Assembly (NCBI RefSeq): GCF_021191705.1
Contig: NZ_JAIWPU010000001.1
Location: 32,414 to 96,413, forward strand
Length of the DNA stretch: 64,000 bases
From: Proluteimonas flavola
Lineage (GTDB): Bacteria > Pseudomonadota > Gammaproteobacteria > Xanthomonadales > Xanthomonadaceae
Reading direction: 5' to 3'
Below are positions 19,473 through 26,815 of this stretch, piece after piece (the first letter of the stretch is position 1; each line of letters starts with the position of its first letter). A program made the translations under genes and the position numbers. Below the pieces are notes generated by a model. It saw only the letters and a program-made list of their open reading frames with translations. It did no database searches and was not told the DNA's origin.

Positions 19473-19577
19473 TCAGCGCGCTAGCAGGGCGTCGTCCTCG
19501 CGATCCGTGGCGCGCAGCTCGACCTGCAGCAGACTGATCGGATCGACGTAGGGATCGCGCAGGCGGATCGACAGTTC
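19473..19577 (-). pseudogene. displaced fragment of ppc
   Basis: Translation of the minus strand gives [20 protein letters not shown], then [13 protein letters not shown] and a stop. The intact PEP carboxylase at 23177-25921 has [20 protein letters not shown], then LRRWRATDREDEALLSAL. The match covers bases 23218-23341 of ppc, with an internal deletion that removes LRRW and a one-base loss near the end. It is a partial duplicate embedded in a decayed locus and cannot work as an enzyme. Confidence 0.8.
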
Positions 19578-19581
19578 CGGG

Positions 19582-19930
19582 GCGCGAATGGTGTCGCGGA
19601 CAGGTCGAAGCAACGGATGATTCTTCGGGTCTTATGCAGACGATCCAGGCCCTCGATCCAGCGGGTCAGTGTCTCAGTCGCTTCGATCTGGCAGAAGTAG
19701 AACGGAAGCGTGCGCGCGCTACGGTCCTGGCAGCGTTCCAACAGGCTTCGGGTCACCTGGGCGACGCCCGGGTAGTCCGCCTCCCGCCACGCCTGGACCC
19801 GCTCGCGAATGCGGTTGATGAGATCGAGGTCTTCCACCCGCTTTGTGTTGTTGCGGGTGTCGAAGACCTTAGCCGCGGGCCTGGGCCTGCCACGAGATTC
19901 GGGGATGTCCCCACACGCGGCTACCAGTGC
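19582..19930 (-). pseudogene. type III restriction/helicase-like subunit remnant
   Basis: The minus strand reads KVFDTRNNTKRVEDLDLINR, ERVQAWREADYPGV, LPFYFCQIEATETL and then [15 protein letters not shown]. These blocks match what I recall of large Res/DEAD-type endonuclease subunits (BPTD_3080 family), where they lie far apart, so an internal deletion has joined them. A stop codon lies just upstream (TAA in a shifted frame) and the C-terminal part runs into the ppc fragment. The family name is from memory. The piece ends close to the SLFN/AlbA_2 gene, which often accompanies such systems. Confidence 0.65.
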
Positions 19931-19979
19931 CTGTCAGGCATCACGTAGGGAGAATTGATGATCAATGACTTTGGGGAAG

Positions 19980-21851
19980 TCATTGCTGCCCCCCCTGCTG
20001 CGCACGGTAGGCCTGGTCCCTGCGGCTCGGCTTGTCCGGGTAGCGAAGTTCCAGCACACCCTCTTTCAGCATCGGGCTGATGAAGCCATCCCGCAGGGTC
20101 TCCGGGCCGCGATCCAGCAGTTCGGACAGCTGACGCAGGCTCAGGAAACGCCCTTGGCACAGGCTCAGGATCGTCGCCTTCGTGACGGCAGGATCAGCTC
20201 GCCTGGTGGATCGGACCGGCTCCGCGATCGCAATCAGCGCCCTATCAGGGGGGGCGGATCTCTTATCAGGGGGGATAGCCGCCTTGTCAGGGGGGATAGC
20301 CAAGCTATCAGGGGGGATAGCAAGCTTGTCTGGCAGCGCATTTCCCGTTCCCAACTCATAACGGGTTCCCCGGCCAAAGCCGTCAGGCACGAGAAGGCCT
20401 TCCTTCACCAGTGATTGAAGCAGGCTGGTGATGTCCCGTCGATGCAGGGTCAGGATTTCCTGAAGCCGATGATTGGAAACAAAGCCCTCCATCTGAGTCG
20501 TCACCAGTACTTGAACGGAATCCTTGTCCAGTGCCCTGAACCGCGAACCGAATCGTTCGGACAACCCAGCCAGTACCGCCTCCGGGAGCATGCTGACCAA
20601 AGGAAGAGCCAGCACGACACGATCGGGGCGCTGGGTCTCCTCGAGACGTGGCGATTGCCAGTGCAGCGATTTCCAACTGTCGCGAATCTTGTCGATGCCC
20701 GAGCCCGCCTTGTCCCCCACGCCGAGCATCTGGAACATCACCTGCAACGACTTGTTGCGACATTCGCTGACACCGCCACGAAGGATCTGTTCGAGCGACA
20801 CGAGCAATGTTCCTGGATTGGAGAACTCGAACCGGTCGCCGAACCGATCGATGACGATGCCGCCCTGTCCACTGTAATCGGCATGGATCAGCGCGTTGAC
20901 CAGCGCTTCCTGAAGCGCTTCGTGCACCGGTGTCCCCATGGGACGCACACCTTCGGCATCCTGCGCGAAAGGGCGCTTCAGCCCGGGATCCGAAGCAAAC
21001 TTGGCCATCGCCTGCTGGTAGAACTGGAAAAGATTCGCTTCCCATGTGCCATCGACAGTCAAACGATCCGACCAGCGCACGCGGGGATCATCGGAAAGCC
21101 GCTCCCGATAATCGAGTTGGAAACCAGGAACCGCTTCGACCGCCTGGATGGCCGACGTCTTACCGAACATCAACAACCCGGCCAACGTCAGCCCTTCCTG
21201 GTTTCTGATCCGATCACGTCGCCACCCCCCCAACTGCTCCAGCAGACCCTGATCATCCTTGGCAAGCCATGGATGGCTGGATGCACGGGACTGGAACCTG
21301 TTCCTGTACTGGCGCAACGAATCGAAGTGCAGATCATCCAAGGAGAATCCGTCCATGATCCTGCTGTCCGCCGGCTCCTCGGACTGGTCGGCGAACATCC
21401 GTCGGACCTCGCTGTCCGAGCAGCGGTAGTCACCCTCGTAATTGCGACGATACGTGCCGGTGCGCGGATCCGATCCGATGAAGACCGGGCGCTGTTGTCG
21501 ACTGGCGCGAGGCACATGGATCGCGATGACCTTGTGCGCGGTTCCCTCGATCGCAAGCTGCTCCACATCATGGTTGCCGAGCAGGTTGCAATTGATCTTG
21601 GATCGGTTGTTGACCGTATTCCAGAAGTCGGCGATCAGCTTTTCCGGATTCTCAACGCCATGCACGTCAATCTCATGGCCGCGCTGCGAGATACCCAGAT
21701 AAATGGTGCCACCTTCGGTGTTGGCGAATGCGCTGTAGGTACTCCACAGATCACCTGGAAGCCCGCCCTTGGCGCCTTTGTACTCGACATCCGTACCTTC
21801 GAAGGCAGACAGATCCGAGAACAGATCAAGCTGTTGCTGTATGGGGCTCAT
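19980..21851 (-). CDS. Schlafen/AlbA_2-domain ATP-binding protein
   Basis: A 623-residue cytoplasmic protein. Residues 14-140 are an AlbA_2 (Schlafen) domain (EYKGAKGG, FANTEGGTIYLGI, HKVIAIHVPR). Residues 300-400 are a GHKL-type ATPase domain (EALVNALIHADYSGQGG, GDRFEFSNPGTL, GVGDKAGSGIDKI). Two winged-helix segments follow, separated by a PPDKxAI heptad repeat at about residues 500-540. Such proteins occur in defence islands and as regulators. The base composition is lower in GC than neighbouring genes, as expected of acquired DNA. Its ATG overlaps the stop of the upstream small gene. Function here is unknown. Confidence 0.82.
   Translation of the reverse strand: MSPIQQQLDLFSDLSAFEGTDVEYKGAKGGLPGDLWSTYSAFANTEGGTIYLGISQRGHEIDVHGVENPEKLIADFWNTVNNRSKINCNLLGNHDVEQLAIEGTAHKVIAIHVPRASRQQRPVFIGSDPRTGTYRRNYEGDYRCSDSEVRRMFADQSEEPADSRIMDGFSLDDLHFDSLRQYRNRFQSRASSHPWLAKDDQGLLEQLGGWRRDRIRNQEGLTLAGLLMFGKTSAIQAVEAVPGFQLDYRERLSDDPRVRWSDRLTVDGTWEANLFQFYQQAMAKFASDPGLKRPFAQDAEGVRPMGTPVHEALQEALVNALIHADYSGQGGIVIDRFGDRFEFSNPGTLLVSLEQILRGGVSECRNKSLQVMFQMLGVGDKAGSGIDKIRDSWKSLHWQSPRLEETQRPDRVVLALPLVSMLPEAVLAGLSERFGSRFRALDKDSVQVLVTTQMEGFVSNHRLQEILTLHRRDITSLLQSLVKEGLLVPDGFGRGTRYELGTGNALPDKLAIPPDSLAIPPDKAAIPPDKRSAPPDRALIAIAEPVRSTRRADPAVTKATILSLCQGRFLSLRQLSELLDRGPETLRDGFISPMLKEGVLELRYPDKPSRRDQAYRAQQGGQQ
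20241..20334 (-). repeat. 21-base tandem repeat inside the AlbA_2 gene
   Basis: Units of 21 bases containing a run of six or seven G on the plus strand encode LPDKLAI, PPDSLAI, PPDKAAI, PPDKRSA and PPDRALI. This makes a flexible linker between the two winged-helix parts. Copy number and the G-runs make it prone to slippage. Confidence 0.8.
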
Positions 21852-22039
21852 GGCAAGGCGATCGCCTTCAGCGACTCGATGCCACGGTCACGGGCGGCGA
21901 AGTAATCGTCTTCGGCGACATCGGTGCCGAGCCGTGCTGCGATCAAGTCACGCAGCCACCCATTGCCGATCGTTCTGCCGTCACCAGGCAACATGTCGAG
22001 AATCGCCGCACGGATATCCGCCACCGAAGCCTTGGCCAT
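21848..22039 (-). CDS. small winged-helix-like protein upstream of the AlbA_2 gene
   Basis: A 63-residue frame with ASVADIRAAILDMLPGDGRT, then NGWLRDLIAARLG and EDDYFAARDRGIESL. The pattern resembles the N-terminal helix-turn-helix of some DNA-modification proteins (the EDDYFAARD block), but the protein stops early, so it may be a truncated remnant. It overlaps the AlbA_2 start by four bases (ATGA) and has a purine-rich AGGGAACAGG before its ATG, so it is probably still translated. Function is unknown. Confidence 0.55.
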   Translation of the reverse strand: MAKASVADIRAAILDMLPGDGRTIGNGWLRDLIAARLGTDVAEDDYFAARDRGIESLKAIALP

Positions 22040-22320
22040 TCCTGTTCCCTGATCCCTTCGCGAAGCCCCGATCTTACCCGCCCCGCACTGGCATCAGGAT
22101 GGAAACGCCCCATATGCCGGCAGTCCTTCAGTGAAACTCCAAGCCGCCAACCGGGTAAAGCGCACCTTGAGCGTCCGGCTGTCTCGCAAGAACCGGCGTC
22201 TCTCTCCCCTTTCTCGGGAAGCAGCGCGTCGTCGAAGTCGTGTGCCTGCCGATAGCGATCCAGCCGCGCATCCGCTCGCCCAGGCGACAAACGCCGGGCG
22301 TTCGGGAGTCGACTTGAATC
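22040..22320. other. intergenic region at the edge of the decayed locus
   Basis: No gene is recognised. One minus-strand frame reads through RFLRDSRTLKVRFTRLAAW near 22110-22200, and another through LDRYRQAHDFDDALLPEKGE. Neither matches a family I know. They may be further debris of the defence-type locus or chance frames. Confidence 0.4.
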
Positions 22321-22956
22321 TCAGCCCGCAGGCTTCGGCATCGCCGCATCATCGAGCGCGCTCGCACGCTGCCAGGCGGGCCGCGCCTGCAGCCGCTCGA
22401 CATACTCGACGAAGGCCGGACGCGCCGGCAGCGACTTGAACATCAGGCCCCAGGCGATCTGGCTGCCGACGTAGACGTCGGCGGCGGTGAAGCGCGCACC
22501 GGTGATCCACGGCGCAGCGGCGGCGGCGGCCTGTTCCAGCACATCGACCGTCTGCTCGAAACTGCCGTAGCCCACCATCGTCGAACGCTCGGGCGGCGCC
22601 AGCAGGCCGAGCGACTTGGCCGTGACCGCGGCCTCGACCGGACCGGCGGCGAAGAACAGCCAGCGGAAGTACGCCGCGCGCGCCGCCGGCGTCGCATCCG
22701 GCAGCAGGTCGGCGTCGGGAAACGCATCCGCGAGATAGGCGCAGATCGCTGCGGCCTCGGTCACCACCACGCCGCCGTGCACCAGCGTCGGCACCTTGCC
22801 CATCGGATTGACCGCGAGGAATTCGGGCGACCGGTTGCCGCCGTCGAAGCCGACGATCTCGACGCGGTATGGCTGCCCGGTCTCTTCCAGCATCCAGCGC
22901 GCGATGCGGCCGCGGGACATGGGATTGGTGTGGAGGACGAGGTCGGCCTCGGTCAT
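22321..22956 (-). CDS. glutathione S-transferase family protein
   Basis: A 211-residue protein with a thioredoxin-like N-terminal domain (MSRGRIARWMLEETGQPY, NPMGKVPTLV with the cis-Pro, TEAAAICAYLAD) and an all-helical C-terminal domain (FTAADVYVGSQIAW). The conserved Ser in NPMSRGR is the likely glutathione-activating residue. The family conjugates or reduces electrophiles with glutathione; the substrate is unknown. A broken paralog lies at 14084-14327. It precedes ppc's 3' end on the same strand but is separated by 220 bases and reads as its own unit. Confidence 0.88.
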   Translation of the reverse strand: MTEADLVLHTNPMSRGRIARWMLEETGQPYRVEIVGFDGGNRSPEFLAVNPMGKVPTLVHGGVVVTEAAAICAYLADAFPDADLLPDATPAARAAYFRWLFFAAGPVEAAVTAKSLGLLAPPERSTMVGYGSFEQTVDVLEQAAAAAAPWITGARFTAADVYVGSQIAWGLMFKSLPARPAFVEYVERLQARPAWQRASALDDAAMPKPAG

Positions 22957-23176
22957 CGCAGTGCTCCGGTCGGAATCGGCCGAGTGTGCGCCGCAGGGCA
23001 GCGAGCGACAACGTCCGGTCGCTGGATCGCGCGCGCTTCATGCCCATCGCATGACATGGATCGACACGGCGAAGTTCGAACCGCATTGCGCGCAGTCGCC
23101 GACAGGAGCGGCCGATGGCGGCGATGACGTTTTCCCGGTGAAGCGCATCGCGGCCATGGCCGCTCCCACAGGGACA

Positions 23177-25921
23177 TCAACCGGTGTTCTGGATCCCGGC
23201 CGCGATGCCGTTGACGGTCGAGATCAGCGCGCTGAGCAGCGCCTCGTCTTCGCGATCGGTCGCGCGCCAGCGGCGCAGCAGTTCGACCTGCAGCAGGCTG
23301 ATCGGATCGACGTAAGGGTTGCGCAGGCGGATCGACAGCTGCAGGCGGTAGTCGTCTTCAAGCAGCACGTCCTGTTCCTTCAACAGCAGGATCGCGTCGC
23401 GCGTGCGCAGGCATTCGTCGAGGATGCCGGAGAAGAAGGCGTCGTGCGCGTCGCCGGCGAGGCGCGAGTAGCGCTCGAAGATCGCGATGTCGGTCTTGGC
23501 CAGCAGCATTTCGACGTCGGCGAGCGCGGCACTGAAGAACGGCCAGTCGCGTGCCATCTCGGTCATCGCCTGCTGGCCCCAGGTCTGGATGCCGTGCTGC
23601 AGGGCGGTGCCGAGGCCGTACCAGCCGGTCAAGCCGGAGCGGTTCTGCGCCCAGGCGAAGACCCACGGAATCGCGCGCAGGTTCGAGATGCCGCCCCCCG
23701 CCTCCGCGGGGGCAGGCTCGCGCCGGCGCGAGGGGCGCGAGCCGATCTGCAGGCGTTCGATGACGTCGATCGGCGTGGCCGCGCGGAAGTAGTCGGGGAA
23801 GTCGGCGCGCTCGTGCACCAGCGCGCGGTAGTGCGCGCGCGAGACATCGGCCAGATCGGCGGCGATCGCGCGCCAGCTGTCCTCGCGCGGATCGGGCGCG
23901 CGCGGGCGCAGCGTGGCCTGCAGCACCGCGGCAGTCGACTGTTCGAGATTGCGCAGCGCCAGCGCGCGGATGCCGTACTTGCGGTGGATGACTTCACCCT
24001 GCTCGGTCACGCGCAGGCTGCCGTCGACCGAGCCGCGCGGCGCGGCATTGATCGCGCGCCCGGTCTTGCCGCCGCCGCGGCTCACCGAACCGCCGCGTCC
24101 ATGGAAGAACACGATGCGCACCCCGGCATCGCGGGCGAGCGCGGTCAGTTCGACCTGGGTGCGTTGCAGCGCCCAGCGCGAGGCCAGCAGGCCGCCGTCC
24201 TTGGCGCTGTCGGAATAGCCGAGCATCACTGTCTGGCGGTCTCCGCGCGACGCCAGATGCGCGCGATAACGCGGGTCGTCGAACAGCGCGCGCATCACCG
24301 CCGGCGCGGCCTGCAGATCGTCGACGGTCTCGAACAGCGGCGACACGTCGAGCGGCACCTGGTCGTCCTCGACGCAGCCGGCGATGCGGGCCAGCGCCAG
24401 CACCGCGAGCGCATCGGCGGCGCTGCGCGCCATCGAGATGATGTACAGGCCGGTCGCGGATGCGCCATGGCTGCGGCGCAGGTCGGTGACCGCGTCGAAC
24501 ACGCCGAGCGTCGATGCGACGCTGTCGTTCGACAGTGCGCCGTTGGCCTTCGGCGGCGCATCGAGCATCGCGTGCAGGCGCTCGACGCGCGCGTCGACAT
24601 CGAGGCCTGCCCAGTCGCTGCCGTCGATGCGGCCGAGCACCTCGTCGTGCACCGCCGAATCCTGGCGCAGGTCGAGCGCGGCGAGATGGAAGCCGAAGGT
24701 GCGCGCGCGCCACAGCAGGCGTTCGAGCGCGAACAGGCCGGCATGGTCGCCGCGGTTCCCGCGCAGGCTCGCGTCCATCAGGTCGAGATCGGCGAGGAAC
24801 GCGTCGGCATCGGCGTAGCCGGCGCGGTGATCGGCATCGGTCAGACGCAGGCGCAGCTGCATCAGGTCGAGCAGGCGCCGGTACGGCATGTCGGCGTGGC
24901 GCGGGTTGAGCGTGGCCTCGGCGTCCGGCAGGCGGCGCCGGTAATCGTCGACGCGTGCGGCGATCGCCTCGTCGATCAATGCGCGGCCCAGCGTCTGGGT
25001 CAGCACGTTGCCGAGCCCGCGCAGGTCGCGCCGGTACTGCGCCAGCGCCTGGCTGCGCTGCGCGCCGAGCGCGGCGCGCATGGTGTCGGCGTTGACGTTC
25101 GGGTTGCCGTCCATGTCGCCGCCGACCCAGGTGCCGAAGCGCAGCACCTGCGGCAGCGGCGGACGCGCGCCGTAGACGGATTCGATCGCGTCCCCGAGCG
25201 CTTCGTAGAACACCGGCAGCACGCGATAGAGCACGTTGGCCAGGTAATAGCCGACGTGCTCGACCTCATCGGCGACGGTCGGCTTGCGCGCCGGCGACTC
25301 CGAGGTCTGCCACGCGGATGTGAGCGCGAGCACGATGCGCGCATCGTCGGCGCGGCGTTCGGTCGGTGTCCGTTCGCGGTCGATGTCGGCGATCAGCCGC
25401 TCGACGATCGTGCGTTCCTTTTCCAGCAGCACGCGACGCACGGCCTCGGTCGGGTGCGCGGTGAACACCGGTTCGATGCGCAGGCGCGCGAGCGTGGCTT
25501 CGAGCTGCGGCAGGTCGACGCCGGCGTCTTTCAGTTCATGCAGCACCGCTTCCAGGCCACCGGGCTGCGGCGCGTCGCCGGTGCGCTGGTAGTCGCGGCG
25601 GCGGCGGATGCGGTGCACGCGCTCGGCGAGATTGATCGCGCCGAAATACGCGGCGAATGCGCGCACCAGCGCATCGGCATCGTCGAGCGAGACGTCGGCC
25701 AGGCCGTCGGCGAGCATGTCGACCGGCGCGCCGGTCTCGCGTCGCGCGATGGCTGCACGGCGGACCGCTTCCACCTGGTCGAGCAGCGCAGGCGAGACCT
25801 GTTCGGACAGCATGTCGCCGACCATCGCGCCGAGGCGGCGGACGTCGTCGCGGAGCAGGGTGTCGGTCTTCGCGAAGCCGGGTTCGCGCAAGGGGGCGGT
25901 GCGTGCGTCGTGGCCGGTCAT
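23177..25921 (-). CDS. ppc: phosphoenolpyruvate carboxylase
   Basis: A 914-residue enzyme that makes oxaloacetate from PEP and bicarbonate to refill the TCA cycle. The catalytic His is in VFTAHPTEAVRR. GYSDSAKDGG and FFHGRGGSVSRGGG form the PEP and bicarbonate site, and the C-terminus ends IQNTG, matching the usual NTG end. Length fits bacterial PEPC (880-930). Fragments of this gene are found at 19473-19577 and near 31998-32037. A short run GGGSRREPAPAEAGGG-like in the middle (near 23690-23740) is an unusual low-complexity insertion. Confidence 0.95.
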   Translation of the reverse strand: MTGHDARTAPLREPGFAKTDTLLRDDVRRLGAMVGDMLSEQVSPALLDQVEAVRRAAIARRETGAPVDMLADGLADVSLDDADALVRAFAAYFGAINLAERVHRIRRRRDYQRTGDAPQPGGLEAVLHELKDAGVDLPQLEATLARLRIEPVFTAHPTEAVRRVLLEKERTIVERLIADIDRERTPTERRADDARIVLALTSAWQTSESPARKPTVADEVEHVGYYLANVLYRVLPVFYEALGDAIESVYGARPPLPQVLRFGTWVGGDMDGNPNVNADTMRAALGAQRSQALAQYRRDLRGLGNVLTQTLGRALIDEAIAARVDDYRRRLPDAEATLNPRHADMPYRRLLDLMQLRLRLTDADHRAGYADADAFLADLDLMDASLRGNRGDHAGLFALERLLWRARTFGFHLAALDLRQDSAVHDEVLGRIDGSDWAGLDVDARVERLHAMLDAPPKANGALSNDSVASTLGVFDAVTDLRRSHGASATGLYIISMARSAADALAVLALARIAGCVEDDQVPLDVSPLFETVDDLQAAPAVMRALFDDPRYRAHLASRGDRQTVMLGYSDSAKDGGLLASRWALQRTQVELTALARDAGVRIVFFHGRGGSVSRGGGKTGRAINAAPRGSVDGSLRVTEQGEVIHRKYGIRALALRNLEQSTAAVLQATLRPRAPDPREDSWRAIAADLADVSRAHYRALVHERADFPDYFRAATPIDVIERLQIGSRPSRRREPAPAEAGGGISNLRAIPWVFAWAQNRSGLTGWYGLGTALQHGIQTWGQQAMTEMARDWPFFSAALADVEMLLAKTDIAIFERYSRLAGDAHDAFFSGILDECLRTRDAILLLKEQDVLLEDDYRLQLSIRLRNPYVDPISLLQVELLRRWRATDREDEALLSALISTVNGIAAGIQNTG

Positions 25922-26092
25922 CCGGTCACGTTACACAACGGCGGCGCGTACTGCTCGCGACCCCAGGGCCGGCGTTCGACCGCCGACGGGCGCCTGGGCG
26001 GTTCGTCCATTGCGGATGGCCAGGCTGCGCAGGCCGGCGCCCGATCCGCCACGCGCATGCCGGGCTCCGCGCGTGGCCGGCCGCGACCCGCC

Positions 26093-26407
26093 CTACCCTG
26101 GAGAGGCGCCTGGGGGCGGCGGCGGGCGGTCTTCCGGCGGCGGGAATCCACGCTCGCGCATGCAGGCCTCGAACTCCGGCGATGGCCGGGCGCCCTCGCG
26201 GCCGGGCGGCGGCGGCGGTCCATCCAGTGCCGCGGCGCAACTGCGGAACGCGGCGTCGAACGCAGGATCCGCCGGCGGCGGCCGGTCGCCGTGCGGCGGG
26301 CCGCGGTACGGGTCGTGCTGTGCGCGCGAGGCCGGCGCGCTGGCGCAGGCCGCGGTGGCGAGCGCCGCGAGCAGCGCCGCGGCGTAGAGGAGTCTGCAAT
26401 GGCGCAT
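26093..26407 (-). CDS. small proline-rich secreted or lipid-anchored protein
   Basis: A 104-residue protein. MRHCRLLYAAALLAALATAAC is a signal peptide ending in a lipobox-like TAAC, so it may be a lipoprotein or simply secreted. The mature part is rich in Pro, Asp and Arg, with GPPHGDRPPPADP and DRPPPPPGASP, and has two cysteines (FRSCAAAL and FEACMRERGF). I do not recognise it. The start at 26407 was chosen because it gives the signal peptide; the longer frame upstream is not protein-like. Confidence 0.62.
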   Translation of the reverse strand: MRHCRLLYAAALLAALATAACASAPASRAQHDPYRGPPHGDRPPPADPAFDAAFRSCAAALDGPPPPPGREGARPSPEFEACMRERGFPPPEDRPPPPPGASPG

Positions 26408-26449
26408 CGGGTTCGGCTCCCTGACCGAAAGACGACGACGGGGGCAGGA

Positions 26450-26524
26450 CGCAGCAGGAAGGCGGAAACGGAAGACGAAAGGGAGAGAGAGACTTCGGAC
26501 CACAGTCCCCGCCTTCCTGCTGCG
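26450..26524. repeat. 16-bp perfect inverted repeat in a divergent promoter region
   Basis: CGCAGCAGGAAGGCGG at 26450-26465 is repeated exactly inverted as CCGCCTTCCTGCTGCG at 26509-26524, with a 43-base loop. It lies 43 bases upstream of the proline-rich lipoprotein gene, within its likely leader, and 290 bases upstream of the TonB receptor. It could form an RNA stem in the leader or bind a dimeric regulator. The rest of the 408-base gap has a CGTTAACG palindrome near 26742-26752 but no gene. Confidence 0.7.
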
Positions 26525-26815
26525 CCCGGCGGAAGACCCGTCGGACGAAGCACAGCCTGCGCCCGGGACGTCGCACGGTGATGTCGCCCGATGGCGGGTC
26601 CGGCACATGGACGACACGAATGCAGCACGCAGCCGGGCGGGCGCGGGCGCCCGCATGTGTCGGTGCCGACACCGGACGCCACGCGACGGAAAACGCATGC
26701 GACATCGCGTCGTTAGCGTTCCGTCAGGTCCTCGTTCGCAAAGCGTTAACGCACGAGGGCCGGCGCATCCGCGACGGCGGCGCGCCTCCATCCCCACCGC
26801 AGGAATCCATCACCG

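Noticed and set aside
20241..20334. CRISPR-like regularly spaced repeat
   Set aside because: The units are adjacent 21-mers inside an open reading frame with no spacers.
22128..22403. 91-residue minus-strand frame beside the GST gene
   Set aside because: It overlaps the GST C-terminus in another frame, and its own composition is Arg- and Ser-rich without protein-like features.
22796..26581. Plus-strand frame of 1261 residues opposite ppc
   Set aside because: It is antisense to PEP carboxylase, whose motifs are unmistakable, and it shows only high-GC antisense bias (Arg, Val, His, Gln).
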